DNA of 64,000 nt from Margaritifera margaritifera. Taxonomy: Eukaryota > Mollusca > Bivalvia > Unionida > Margaritiferidae. The notes beneath the pieces were generated by a model, which was given only the letters and a program-made list of their open reading frames with translations, was not told the DNA's origin and ran no database searches. Position 1 is the stretch's first letter. Every line of letters begins with the position of its first letter. The DNA lies in the NCBI GenBank assembly GCA_029931535.1, contig JAQPZY010001684.1, forward strand, positions 1,376,501 through 1,440,500, read 5' to 3'. The translations under genes were made by a program, and so were the position numbers. Positions 22,106 through 32,599 of this stretch are shown here, one piece after another.

Positions 22106-22797
22106 AATTGTTTCGCTTCAAACGCAATATCGCACGTATATGTTAATCATCTGTATAATCAATTAAAAATTCAAGAATCATTACTGTCATTTAATCAGTT
22201 CATAAAAGAAACCAACACTGATGTCGGTACAGTACCTTTCATTAATTTAATTACACTGACTCGCTGGATTAAAATCATAGTGAGTCGCTCGTGATAATCT
22301 GGCTTGAGTAAACTCAATGCAACAAAGCCACTTAAAACACTACTACTGGCTTTCTTTTGTTTGACGTGTTTTGATTTGCCGATAATTTGGTCGCTTAGCC
22401 CAATATGCAGTCAAGCGGTAACAGGATGTAAATGTATACACGAAGAGGGGTAGAATCAAATATTCAGTACACCCAGAGGACATGATTGGCCAAATAAAGG
22501 TAGATATTGTGATTAAAGCACGAAAATAGGGACTAGCCCGACTTTTTTAAAAAGCACTTGTCCCGGACTAGCGACTTGGAAAATTTTACTTGCCCGACTT
22601 CAAAAATGACTAGTCCGGGACGTCGGGCTATGGGATATGCTCAGCCCTGCCCCACCAAAAAATACTTCATTTTAATATCAGTAATAGTCTACCCGTTGTT
22701 ATTGGATAGCTGAATTTGTCAGTTTGGTGAGAGGCTGATGAACCCACAACTGGCGAATAACAAACAATATGAGGAATACTCAGAGAAGAGCAGATGA

Positions 22798-23800
22798 CTA
22801 CTGTGGAACGGAATCTGCCTGGGCCATTTTCTGAGTGACGACAGTCGGGCCCAGTGAGAAAATGCCTTCGCTTTGGTGGGTCAACAAGTGAAGGTAAAAG
22901 GAGGAAAAAGTAGTGCGAGAGTGCCAAAATGCAGCTTTCATCACATCCTCCAAAGAGGAATGTGTTAGATAGGCCCATGAGGTAGCAATGGCATGAACCT
23001 CATGGGCTTTAATTTTCATGAAAGACAGGTTCCTATCAGTAAGGGACTGATAAGGTCTCTTGACAGTTAATGTAATCCACCTAGAAATCATGGAAGCCAA
23101 AATATCAGCTGAACCTTTAATGGGTATGAAAAGATGCTTCCTCCCCTTCCTTCTCTCTTTAGAGGCTGCCAAATAAAAATTTCAAGCCCTAACTGTTCAT
23201 AAAAGTAGATCTTGATCATCCCCAGATACGGCTGACACTGGGGATCTCAATCGGATGTGGTGCAACTGAAAGAAGCTGGAGTTTTTTGCTAAAAAAACTG
23301 GTTGATAGAGAAGAGAAACTGACTTATAATTCACACTGAACCTGATACAGCCCTGTTTTATGGATAGGGCATGAAGTTCACTCCTTCATCTTGCAGATGC
23401 TAAGGCAACCAAAAAGGCCATCTTGAGGGTGAGGTTCTCAAAGGAAGTTTCACCCAAAGGCTGGGGGGGGGTTAAGAGACCACAAGACACAAGAGAGATT
23501 CCATTTAGGCATTAGAGAGCGAGACACTGGTCTTTGCAATTCAAAAAATCTGATCAGGTCTCCCTGAGAGTCTGTGCCGTTGTCTGGGCCCTTTGAGAAT
23601 TTAAGAGTGTTGGAAAGGGCTGCTCAATAACCCTTAATAGTTGAGACCACGCATTGTATCTCTTCAAAAAGAAAGAGAAGAAAATCAGTTACAGCACTCA
23701 CAGAGGGACAGCTAGGATTGACATGTTTTCTACTACACCAATCACAAAAGATTCTCCATTTGGCATCATATATCTTGGATGTCGAGCTTCTCCTGGACTG
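22798..23800 (-). pseudogene. DIRS copy C tyrosine recombinase pseudogene
   Basis: The C-terminal block at 23172-22798 reads LSFMKIKAHEVHAIATSWAY, then EDVMKAAFWHSRTTFSSFYL. The His-x2-Arg of the family reads HEVH here, so the second catalytic Arg is lost, while the Trp and a candidate Tyr remain. The N-terminal SAM-like part (about 23720-23560) is visible only as broken pieces around the LFLF and IKGY regions. It is inactive. Confidence 0.7.
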
Positions 23801-23817
23801 AATGATACACTTGGCAA

Positions 23818-24640
23818 CTATGAATGAAAACTTTTCCTTGTGGAAAGATCATTTGAGATGAGCCAAGCGTGAAGGTGGAGAATCTGTGGACTGCTGTGCA
23901 TGAGAGAGCCCAAGTGTTGTGACAGGAGGTCCCTCCTCTGAGGCAAGGTCCGTAGATGGTCCACCAGCAGATCGAGAAGATCACTGAACCACGAGTGCTG
24001 GGGCCACAGAGGGGCTATTAAGATGAGCTGGACAGTGGAGTGCAAGACTTTGTGAAGGACCTGTGGAATCAACCTGAATGGTGGGAAGGCGTAAATGAAT
24101 AGACGATCCCAGTTCAGGCTGAAAGCATCCACTGCCCAGGCCCTCTGGTCGGGGACTAGGGAAATGTCAAAAGGGAGTTTGTTGTTCAACCTAGCGGCAA
24201 ACAAATCCACTAGGGGAGGTCCCCAAAGTTGGAACAGGGAGTCTGCTATGGATTGGTGGAGCTACCATTCAATAAGGACTAACTTCCCTTTCCTGGACAG
24301 ACTGTCCGCCAAAATGTTTTTCCTGCCCAGAATGTGGCAAACTCAGAGGAAAACTCCTTCCAGAGTTGCCCAGCGAAGGAGGTTCCAAACCTCCATGCAG
24401 AGAGAAGGTGCATGTGTGTCTCCTGTCTCCTGAGGTATGCAACCACCGACGTGATGTCATCAGAGATAATCACACAGCGACCTCTTATTTGAACACAGCT
24501 CTCATTTCAATATTATTTATGTGGAGAGTCAATTCTTCCAGGGACCAAGAACCCTGAAGAATCAGTCCATCTGGCTCTAGGTGAGTGCCCCACCCTGAAT
24601 CTGATGCATTTGCGAACAGATAAGAGTGGGGTGCATGGGG
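23818..24640 (-). pseudogene. DIRS copy C RNase H and connection
   Basis: RNase H motifs in order are ASDSGWGTHLE (first Asp), INNIEMRAV (Glu), IISDDITSVVAYLRRQE (second Asp region, 24473-24279), and then the H.lG...f.ad.LSR region, frameshifted. The connection at 24210-23818 reads MDLFAARLNNKLPFDISLVP, then AWAVDAFSLNWDRLFIYAFP and PLWPQHSWFSDLLDLLVDHL. It is homologous to 721-512 of copy A. Reading frames overlap with shifts. Confidence 0.75.
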
Positions 24641-25721
24641 GCTGCGGCCAAAAACCGATCTCGATTTGTCTACCAATTGAGATGAAGGTGAAAGTCCAGA
24701 CTCAGAGGAATCGGAGTTATCAGAGAGTCCCTTAGCGGTTTCCACACTGCTAAAAGGAGAAACCAGCGAGAGAGCTCCTTGATTGTCATCGAGTGCAGGA
24801 ATAACAAGAGATCTGGTCAAGAATTTGCTTCAGAAAGTTTCTCCAAGATGCAAAGAATTTTGTAGTCACCAGGACCTGAATATTTGGGACACAAATCACT
24901 GGGTAAAAGGTGGTAAACCTCATTAACCACTTTATGAAATGACCGTGTCTTCTCCTCCTCTGCCTCCTTAGCCAACAGTTGGGATGGGGCAGGGGACCCG
25001 ATGGGATGGGAAGTCACATCGACCTGCTCTGTGACAAACTTGTTTGCATCAACAAGGACAGAGAGGACATCCTCGTCTTGTTCCCTCTCCTGGGAGATTG
25101 GATTACGCGACCCAATGTCTCACTGTCTCTGGGGAGACACTGGGGGAGGAGGAACTTGTGGTAACTTCTCTCGCATAGATAAGGGATTGGCATTCACAGT
25201 GGTCTCCACTGGAGGTTTAGGGCAACTCTGCAACCATCTAGGGTGTATTGGGGAAGAATGTCTATTTCTCTTCCTCTTACCATGCACAACCTCGCAAGAC
25301 AACGAAGGACCACTATCGGCAGTCCTGACACCACTAACATACGGCCAAGATTTGAAAGCCCAAGGTTGCATGTAGGGAAAAGGCCCAATGTCCCCCCATG
25401 TGGTGGAAAACCCCACATCCCATAGGGATTAAGAGGGATCAAAGGGAACAGAGGGCATGCCGATCCGATCCCCTTCCTTAACTTGGCATTTGTAAACCCG
25501 GTCCCAATCCCCCAAGGGATGAAACAGTAAACTGTAAAGGCCCTGAAGACCTGTGACCAGTCACCAGGCAAGGACTCATTAGGCAAATCAGATCTGTAGG
25601 AAGACCCTGCCCCAGACCTGATAAACTTAGATCTGAGCTCTCTGCTCTCCCGGGGGCTCAATCCTGTCATGCCGACAATGGAAAGGTCCTGCTCCCCCCT
25701 TATGGGGGAGGCAAAACTCAC
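24640..25721 (-). pseudogene. DIRS copy C ORF1 fused to RNase H start
   Basis: The frame 25721-25194 starts SPIRGEQDLSIVGMTGL and is Gly/Pro/Leu-rich. The frame 25017-24817 reads LLAKEAEEEKTRSFHKVVNE then VYHLLPSDLCPK, a gag-like helix-rich motif seen in DIRS ORF1. The frame 24820-24485 follows with a Ser-rich stretch (ETAKGLSDNSDSSESGLSPS). It then enters the RNase H beginning (ANASDSGWGTHLE, GSWSLEELTLHINNIEMRAV). The junction bypasses the whole RT. Confidence 0.65.
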
Positions 25722-25751
25722 TACCTGCCCTAACCGAGCTGTGGGTCAGTA

Positions 25752-26185
25752 CATTTTATCCATCCACTTGCATGTGAATTTTCCTTCTCTGAATCTTCCT
25801 TATTACCTTTGTTGCAAAAGTAATTTAGTAACTCATTTTTTCCACATACTAAAGATCACCTTGATTGTATACTACATCCAAAGTGATCATAATATACAAT
25901 TTGTTGTTAAATATAAATCCACACACCTCCTTATTAGCATATGATTATTCTCTTGTTTCAAATACAAGATCACAAAATCAAACAAAAAATGTAAAGAATT
26001 ATTACTGTCATTTAATCAGTTCATAAAGGAAACAGACTCTAATGTCCATAAAGTACCTTTCATTAATTTAATTGCATTGATCCACTTGATTGAAATTAAT
26101 GGGTGATCTGCTCACGAGCACATGGGTCGAGTAAACACAACATAACAAGCATGTTTAAAATGCTCCTAACTAATCAGACCTCTCT
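25752..26185 (-). mobile_element. hAT fragment, copy 3 (truncated)
   Basis: The text 'gtgaattttccttctctgaat', 'gcaaaagtaatttagtaactcattttttccaca', 'aagtgatcataatata' and 'tcatttaatcagttcataaa' follows the order of copy 1 at about 21945-22340 with scattered changes. Terminal repeats and the C-terminal coding part are absent. It abuts the ORF1 end of DIRS copy C. Confidence 0.65.
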
Positions 26186-26341
26186 ACAATTTGTTCTATA
26201 TAAGGGATGACACTCTCTAATGATGTTAATAAGTTAATCTGTGTAGTTTTCATTCCACATATTTTATCAAGTATCGTGAATATGCAGATTTATAAAATAT
26301 TTAAAGTCAGTATCTGGAATCTTCCATTCGGAAACAGGTGA

Positions 26342-26680
26342 CTACAGGGCAACTTTAAGTAAACTATCATTACCTTTTATAAAAAATCTGACTAGGTAGT
26401 CAATAGTACAGAATACTTTTCCCAGATTGTATGAGCACATCATAAGATTTTGCATGACTTTCAATGTGGAAAGGGAACTTGACAAGATGATGAAATTTGT
26501 TTTTTGAAAGGTTTCAATGTAATTCAAAGATTTTAGTATGGCTGTAATTTCAGCATTAAAAACTGTGGCTTTATCCGGAAACCAGTTCAACATGGTGCCA
26601 AGGAGTGTTGCAATGGCAGCTCCAACTCTGTCTTCATCTTTCAAACCATCTGTATACAGGGACATATGGCCTTGATACAA
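26342..26680 (-). pseudogene. Non-LTR RNase H domain fragment
   Basis: The frame reads HMSLYTDGLKDEDRVGAAIA (TDGSk, first Asp), then ATVFNAEITAILKSLNYIET (Glu helix), then NFIILSSSLSTLKVMQNLMM, where the family has SDS.s.l.ai. The second catalytic Asp is therefore changed (SSS). It follows the RT and post-RT region in the correct order. Length is 112 codons against about 130 for the domain. Confidence 0.8.
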
Positions 26681-27362
26681 GGCTCTGATTTCACTGAATT
26701 TACTGGTATTATGAGAAAGGAGATTTGTTGATAACTATCTGAATTGGCAAAGATCAAATGGTGATCTTGGAACACAGAAGTTTGCAGCATTTCCAATATT
26801 GAATTTTGCTATTTCTAAGTGAGGACAAATTCATATGCCAAAAGGTGGAATTAAATTTGGTTTCTGAGCATATAAGGTTTGGTATTTTGGCCTAAAGATG
26901 ACATCAAATGTTTGATTAGAGGATAGTTTGGTAGCATAATGAAGTGCCAATTGTTTGTCTGAGATAAAGTGATGGTTTGTTTGCCTCAACATAGAGACTT
27001 TCTTAAAGAGAAGTTTTAAATGTACCCAAAGTCTAAAATCACTGATTGTGTATTGGATCATGCATCTGGAGGTAAAATTTTCAGGCTGATCAATACACAA
27101 TAAAGCCATAATCAACTTTAGATCTTACTAATGACCTGTATAGCTGGAGCATGGCCTCCCCAATTTGTGTTTGCCATGACTCCTATTAAATCCAGTACTT
27201 TTTAACATTTGTCCCTAACATATCTAATAAGGAAACTTAGTTTACAGTCAAAACTTAACACTAAACATTTGGTCTCCTCCACAAGAGAATAAGGCAACCA
27301 TCAAGACAGAGCTTGGGATCATCATGAATTTGATGTTATTGGCAGAAGTTCATACAAACAGT

Positions 27363-27653
27363 TTAAGATTTCAAAAATTTTAACCCGTTTTCTTCTGCCC
27401 ATTTCTGAATTCTATTTAAGCTTATCTGTAGTTGACATTCAATAGTATGCATACTCTTTGGTCTATAGCAGATCAAAAAGTCATCAATATACAATGAAAA
27501 GACAGTTCTCAGATTAAGATATTTCACTATGCTGTCAATTTTGACATTGAATAGGGTGACTGACAACATGCTGCCCTGAAGTACACCCATCTCCTGAGGA
27601 TAGCTTTCCAGAAGGGTGCAACCTACCTTGACTGTAAAATTTATATCTTTCAA
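27363..27653 (-). pseudogene. Non-LTR reverse transcriptase core fragment
   Basis: The frame reads YPQEMGVLQGSMLSVTLFNV (RT motif G.pQGSvLSvtLF), then VFSLYIDDFLICYRPKSMHT with the catalytic YIDD intact (codons 55-58, 27491-27480), then LQISLNRIQKWAEENGLKFL. The upstream fingers (28069-27660) are broken into other frames. RT would prime on nicked target DNA and copy element RNA. It is only 96 codons, so not functional. Confidence 0.85.
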
Positions 27654-28598
27654 AGAATTGGAAATTAAGTTAGGTGGGCAGCCCCTGAGGCCTAGGTTGA
27701 ATAAGCTTTCTCCAAGTCCAAAAAGATTTCAACTGTACGTTCTTTCTTTATGAAAGCTTCTCTAATAAATGCTTCAAGTCTGACAGGATGGTCAATTGTG
27801 ATTCTCTGGCATCTGAATCCACACTAAATGTTTCACAGTAGTTCGTTGGATTCAAGATAACAGAGAAGTCTATAATTTAATTGGTTTTGCAAATACAGTT
27901 TATTAATGATATGGGATATCTGGAAGGGTCTGTTTGGTTCTTTCCATGTTTGGGTACTGGTATCACAATTGCTTCTCTACAAGACTACAGGAAGTCACCA
28001 GTTTCCCAAATTTTACTGAAAATGTTTAGCAGTTTATTTAGATCTATATCAGGTAAATGCTTCAGAAGTTAACAGTGGATATCATCTTGTCCTGCTGAAA
28101 TGTCATGGGCTCGATCAAGATAGTCTTGGAATTCTCTGAGAGTGAAAAGTTTATTGTAATCTTCTGCATTATCAGATTTGAAATTGAGAGGAACTTTTTC
28201 TTTCATGTTTTTGACACAGTGGAAGTCTTCAGAATAATTCTCTTGTGGGGAGTTTTTCAAGAAGGTTTCGGACAATGTTATTTGAGATTTCTGGTAAAGT
28301 TAGGTCCATTTCATCAGATTTTTTTAAATGTCTGATACAGCTAGTTTTATTTTTGCCAAGGATTTTTCGTACCATATTCCAATGTAACAGAAAAGCAAGA
28401 CCTCAACATAGAAACATAGGTACTCCATGTTTTCCTCTTGCTCTAATGGTACGAGGATCTTTAGCTCGGTATATGTGGTATTTATTCAGAATTTCAGTTG
28501 TTGGGTTGGCATTTAAATGTTTAAGAACCTTTATCCATTTATTGATGGTGTCTTTGCATGCATCATCAATAAAAAACAATGGAAAGTTACGATAAAAT

Positions 28599-31093
28599 GA
28601 AATACCCATATCTATACAATAAATATATACAATGAGTGCAAGCGAGACCTCACTCCTCCTTCCAATTTGACCGTCATCTTTGTTTTTTTTCTCGCCTCAA
28701 AATCACAAAAATATTTAAAATTTACACATATCCATTCAACAGACAATAATGTACTTATGCATAAATCGCAGAAAACCATAATTTAAATCTAATCTGGCAA
28801 ATAAACCCGTCTTTTCAGCATTACCCATCATAAAGTCTTTTTACATAACTCCAACCAGTGGAAGTAGCCAATTGTGGGGTGAATAAACCCGTCAAAATAA
28901 TATCATGAAATAAAATACTTGTCAGGGTTCACCATAGGATTTTTAAAGTCGCAGTACTGGACTCCTTCCTTGGAAAAAGTTGCAGCCCCAGCCCTAAAAC
29001 TTGGAATCCCAATAACTATGCTTTTTTCCCCCATGCAATAATTCAAAATATGTGTGTTGTTGTGTCACCAGATTGCTAATGCTTATTCATTGTGAAATAT
29101 TTAAAATTAGGCCAAATAGCACAAATATATGTGGTTCTGGTCACCCGACAAACCCTATTTTTTTTTACTGCTGACCCTATATTTTTGGGGGGAAAACAAA
29201 ATTGATTCAGAAAAAAAAAAAAAAAAAAAAAATCAACAATCACAAGGTTGTATCTATGATCAAAGTTTAATTTAGGATGCAAATGATGCTTGTTTTCTAG
29301 TTTATGCTTCCTTTCAGTCAGTCAAGACAAACAACAACAAAAAACTGCCTACCAGAATCTCACACATTTTTCTTATTTGGCCTTATAATAAATGAACGAA
29401 AAATTAAGGCAGTTGATAACAGAGATAATTGTTATTGTTTGTGATTTTTCAACTATAACAATTCTCAGTACCTTTACCTTGCTATTCTTTACTTTTGCGT
29501 ACAACTAGAAAGAATCAAGGAAGAGATTACACTTTCTTTGCTGTATTAATTTATTTAATTAGCTTAATTTCATTTCAGATCAATAAATTTTAAAAGAAAC
29601 TGGAAATAGAAACAAATGACCATATTCAATTAAATTTTTTCATATCGTTTTTATGCAACACAGCATGATACATTCACTTTTTTCTTAAACAAACTTTAAC
29701 AATTTCTCCACAGCATGTTTATGATAAAATTCCTTTATTTATGGACCTAGTGTTCCTTGGGTTACCATTGCATTTTTCTTTCCAATTACAACACCATGTG
29801 CATAAAGCTAAAACTGTACCATTGTTTTCTTGTTTTTCGGCCAATGGGACTGTCCTAATCCATGATTCATTCCATGAATCTTTAGTCTCTTTGGTGTTCT
29901 GTTTTCTTTATCAAAACTAAATGCATCTACTAATGTCTGTCAGCAAGTCTCACGAGAATCATGCTCATCTGCTGCCTTGCCCTTGGCACCAAAGAAATTA
30001 TTTCAAGTTGCCATGGGAAAAGTACCCATATGATAATCACTCAAAAACGAATATGTACATGACACTGAAAAACAGCTGACTTTAGAACGATTTATGACGA
30101 ATTACATGGGAGTTTGTATTCCTTCAAGAAACAAAAATGTTTAAAAATATTTACTCTATTTTTCTAAATATGGCACACAATAAAATGCAAGTGTTCCAAA
30201 CATCACGTATGTATTTATAATATGATGGATTAAAACTGTTGAGTAACGCTCATCAAAGACAGGTGTCAAATCACACATGCGTATACTTAGTCTTTTGATC
30301 AAAATTATCATTAGGAACTGACAGTACATTAACAGGTGTCTTAATTTTCTTGTCTGCTAATATCTAACTTATGCAGCTTCATCTAATTCCATTACAATCA
30401 CTGTAACTTTGTTTGATAGCTTGCATACTGCATGATTGATACTTGCTTTGTAGAAACAAACCAAAGAGAATTTTGCTGACAAAAAAAACTTGCATACTTT
30501 TACACGGATTTCGGCATATCAGAGTGCCTTTTATTTCCGAATTTATCATATAACAGTTTGATAACAATTTCCAGAAGAAGAACATTTCTTTAGAATTCAG
30601 AAAGTAGAAACGTCAAACATCAGTGTCAATACAGATGCTGGATCCAGTTGATTAAAAATTGGATTGGATCAATTTTATGGAATTTGCCAGCAGGTAGAGT
30701 CATGATAGAGTCATTACTCTTGGCAAAATAAATCAATAAATCAATCAATCAATTTCACATAAGAAAACACAGAATCTGCAGGATGTTCGATGTGAGCATT
30801 AGAGCCCAACACTTGATTTACTGCAAGGTAAAATCTGGTACAATTGGCTACTTCTGCCTGATGGAGACATGCTGAAAAAGAAATGCTGATTTGCTGGATT
30901 AGATTTAAATCATGGTCTTCTGCGATTTATGCACATGTACATTGGTGTCAGTTGAATGGATATGTATAGGTTTTTCAATCTTTTTGCGATTTTGAGGTGA
31001 GAAAAAGACTCAAGACGACAATCAAACAGGAAGGAGGGGTCGGATCTCGCTGCACTCCTTGTGTATATTTATTGTATAGATATGGGTATTTCA
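28599..31093. mobile_element. 2.5-kb element with about 200-bp terminal inverted repeats, inserted in the I-like retrotransposon
   Basis: The left arm (28599-28805) runs from GAAATACCCATATCTATAC through 'gagtgcaagcgagacc', 'tttctcgcctcaaaatc', 'atatccattcaac' and 'tgcataaatcgcagaa' to 'aaatctaatc'. The right arm (30891-31093) is its reverse complement with substitutions, ending GATATGGGTATTTC. The interior is AT-rich with no transposase recognised, so this looks like a non-autonomous DNA transposon. The flanks carry minus-strand endonuclease-linker sequence on both sides. Confidence 0.7.
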
Positions 31094-31420
31094 TTTTTTT
31101 AAAACTTTGTGTTGTTTTTTACTGATGAAACTCCTGTGATCAAACCATGGTTTGTTGACACATTCAGGAACTAGATAAGTTTTTGTTATTGTATCCCCAG
31201 CAACATCCTTGCGTATCGTTGTAAACAAGGGTATTGGATCCACTATGTTATCTGGAAAATACTCAAATTTAAAGGTTTGCTCAATTTGTTTCCAAACTGG
31301 AATTACAGTTTTCTTGCGTACAATGGACAACACAAAACCAATATGTCTCCCTCCCATGTGTGTGTGTGTGGAGGAAGACTTAATACGACCATCGGTAACG
31401 TTGCTATACAGGGTTCTCAA
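31091..31420 (-). pseudogene. Non-LTR endonuclease C-terminal fragment
   Basis: The frame ends LVPECVNKPWFDHRSFISKK then QHKVLKK, matching the linker between endonuclease and RT (..PWf.d.ck.ai..R.kalk). It is separated from the rest of the retrotransposon (28609 downward) by the inverted-repeat element. The linker on the other side (PLFFIDDACKDTINKWIKVL) seems to repeat part of this motif, so the joint is not a simple insertion. Confidence 0.55.
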
Positions 31421-31761
31421 TAGACGTGTACCCTCGGGTTTTGAGACTTAAATTTGACCCATTTCTGACACATGGAAATTCCAACCTGTGCATTTTTATG
31501 ACATCTGATTTGTACCGGGGCATCAGTCTTAATTACCCTTGATTCACCTCCAACATAATTTCATACTGAGTGCGCACTGTGCATAACAAAATGACTGCAT
31601 GCACCAGTGATCAACATTTACTAGACTACTGTTTAGACCTTATCGACCAATAATATTGCACATCTGGGCAGACCTAACAGGCTACTGATGTCATGCTTAG
31701 GTGGGCATGACTGAATCAAGGTTAGATTGTTTTGAGACTATCTTTGATGTTTATGACAAAG

Positions 31762-32594
31762 CAGGGCTGAGCACATTTTTTTTTTCATCCACTTGTCCAG
31801 GGCAAGTGGTTTCATAAAATTCACTTGTCCCACCTTACTTTTCACTTGTCCCAAAATTGTAATCACTTGCCAAGATATGATGAAGAAAGAATGAACAAAA
31901 TAATATACAACATAATTAATTCTTAAAAGAATTTAATTTTTCAAAAAACATTGGTTGATATACATTTGGCTACTTCAGGTATATATGTTTCAGCTGCTGG
32001 ATTTGAAAAAAAGTCCATGTACATGTCTGTCATCTGTACCAGCACTAAGCCAGCAGTTGATAAATTTATTCAGTTCATAAAGAAAACCAATATGGATGTT
32101 GGTAAAGTATGTTTCATTAATTTAATTACACTGACTCACTGGATTAAAAATCAGAGTGAGCCGCTCGTGAGGATCTGGTTTGAGTAAACACATGCAACAA
32201 AGCCACTTAAAACACTTCTAATTAATCATACCGGTTTTGTTTTGTTTGACATGTTTTGATTTGCTGATAATTTGATCGCTTAGCCCAATATGCAGTCAAG
32301 CGGTAACTGAACATGCACATATGAGACAGTTATCACTGACCACCTGTAGTTGTTATACAGGATGTACATGTATACATGGAGAGAGGTAGAATCAAGTATT
32401 CAGTACACCCGAAGGGCATGAATGGCCAAGTAAAGGTAGATATAATGATTAAAGCATGAAAATAAGGACTTGCTCAAGTTTTTTAAAACAGAAAAAAATC
32501 ACTTGTCCTGGACTAGCGACTTGGAAAATTTTACTTGCCCAACATCGAAAATGAATAGTCTGGGACGTTGGGCTATGGGATTTGCTCAGCCCTG
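31762..32594 (-). mobile_element. hAT deletion derivative, copy 2
   Basis: The ends read CAGGGCTGAGCACATTTTTT and, reverse-complemented from the right, CAGGGCTGAGCAAATCCCAT. Internal text matches copy 1: 'aaaagaatttaatttttcaaaa', 'tccatgtacatgtctg', 'agcactaagccagcagttgata'. It then jumps to 'ttattcagttcataaag', so the transposase middle and N-terminus are deleted. The flanks tgacaaag and tagaggaa do not form a clear 8-bp duplication. Confidence 0.75.
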
Positions 32595-32599
32595 TAGAG

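Larger units (their letters stand above)
21233..22649 (-). mobile_element. hAT transposon, internally deleted copy 1 (nested in DIRS copy C)
   Basis: The ends are inverted: CAGGGCTGAGCAAATTTTTT at the left and, reverse-complemented from the right, CAGGGCTGAGCATATCCCAT. Subterminal CACTAGTCC and GGACTAGTC motifs repeat in opposite orientation. Remnants of both ends of a hAT transposase remain (21509-21768 and 21824-22105). The flanks are homologous to uninterrupted copy B sequence, which fixes the insertion. An exact 8-bp target duplication is obscured by a C-run (ttaccccc before, ccccacca after). Confidence 0.8.
21130..25750 (-). mobile_element. DIRS-type retrotransposon, copy C (RT deleted, interrupted by hAT element)
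   Basis: The terminus at 21145-21232 matches copy B (gacatcagagtggggtgg). Continuity resumes at 22650 (aaaaatacttcattttaata, compared with the copy B text at 10986-11005). Minus-strand order: ORF1 (25721-24817), RNase H (24640-24270), connection (24210-23818), tyrosine recombinase (23800-22798). No reverse transcriptase lies between ORF1 and RNase H: the ORF1 frame runs directly into SYLFANASDSGWGTHLEPDG. It is therefore a deletion derivative, later split by the hAT copy at 21233-22649. Confidence 0.8.
26342..28609 (-). mobile_element. Non-LTR retrotransposon of the RNase H-encoding I-like group (3' part, decayed)
   Basis: Minus-strand order: end of endonuclease/linker (28609-28403: DDACKDTINKWIKVLKHLNA, then NPTTEILNKYHIYRAKDP), RT start (28275-28069: FTLREFQDYLDRAHDISAGQ, then DDIHC), RT core (27653-27363), post-RT region (27115-26831: FRPKYQTLYAQKPNLIPPFG) and RNase H (26680-26342). 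An endonuclease segment at 31420-31091 on the same strand probably belongs to the same copy, separated by an insertion. Frames are broken in several places. The clade call (I/Nimb-like) rests on RT followed by RNase H and on the IPPfGI post-RT motif. Confidence 0.8.
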
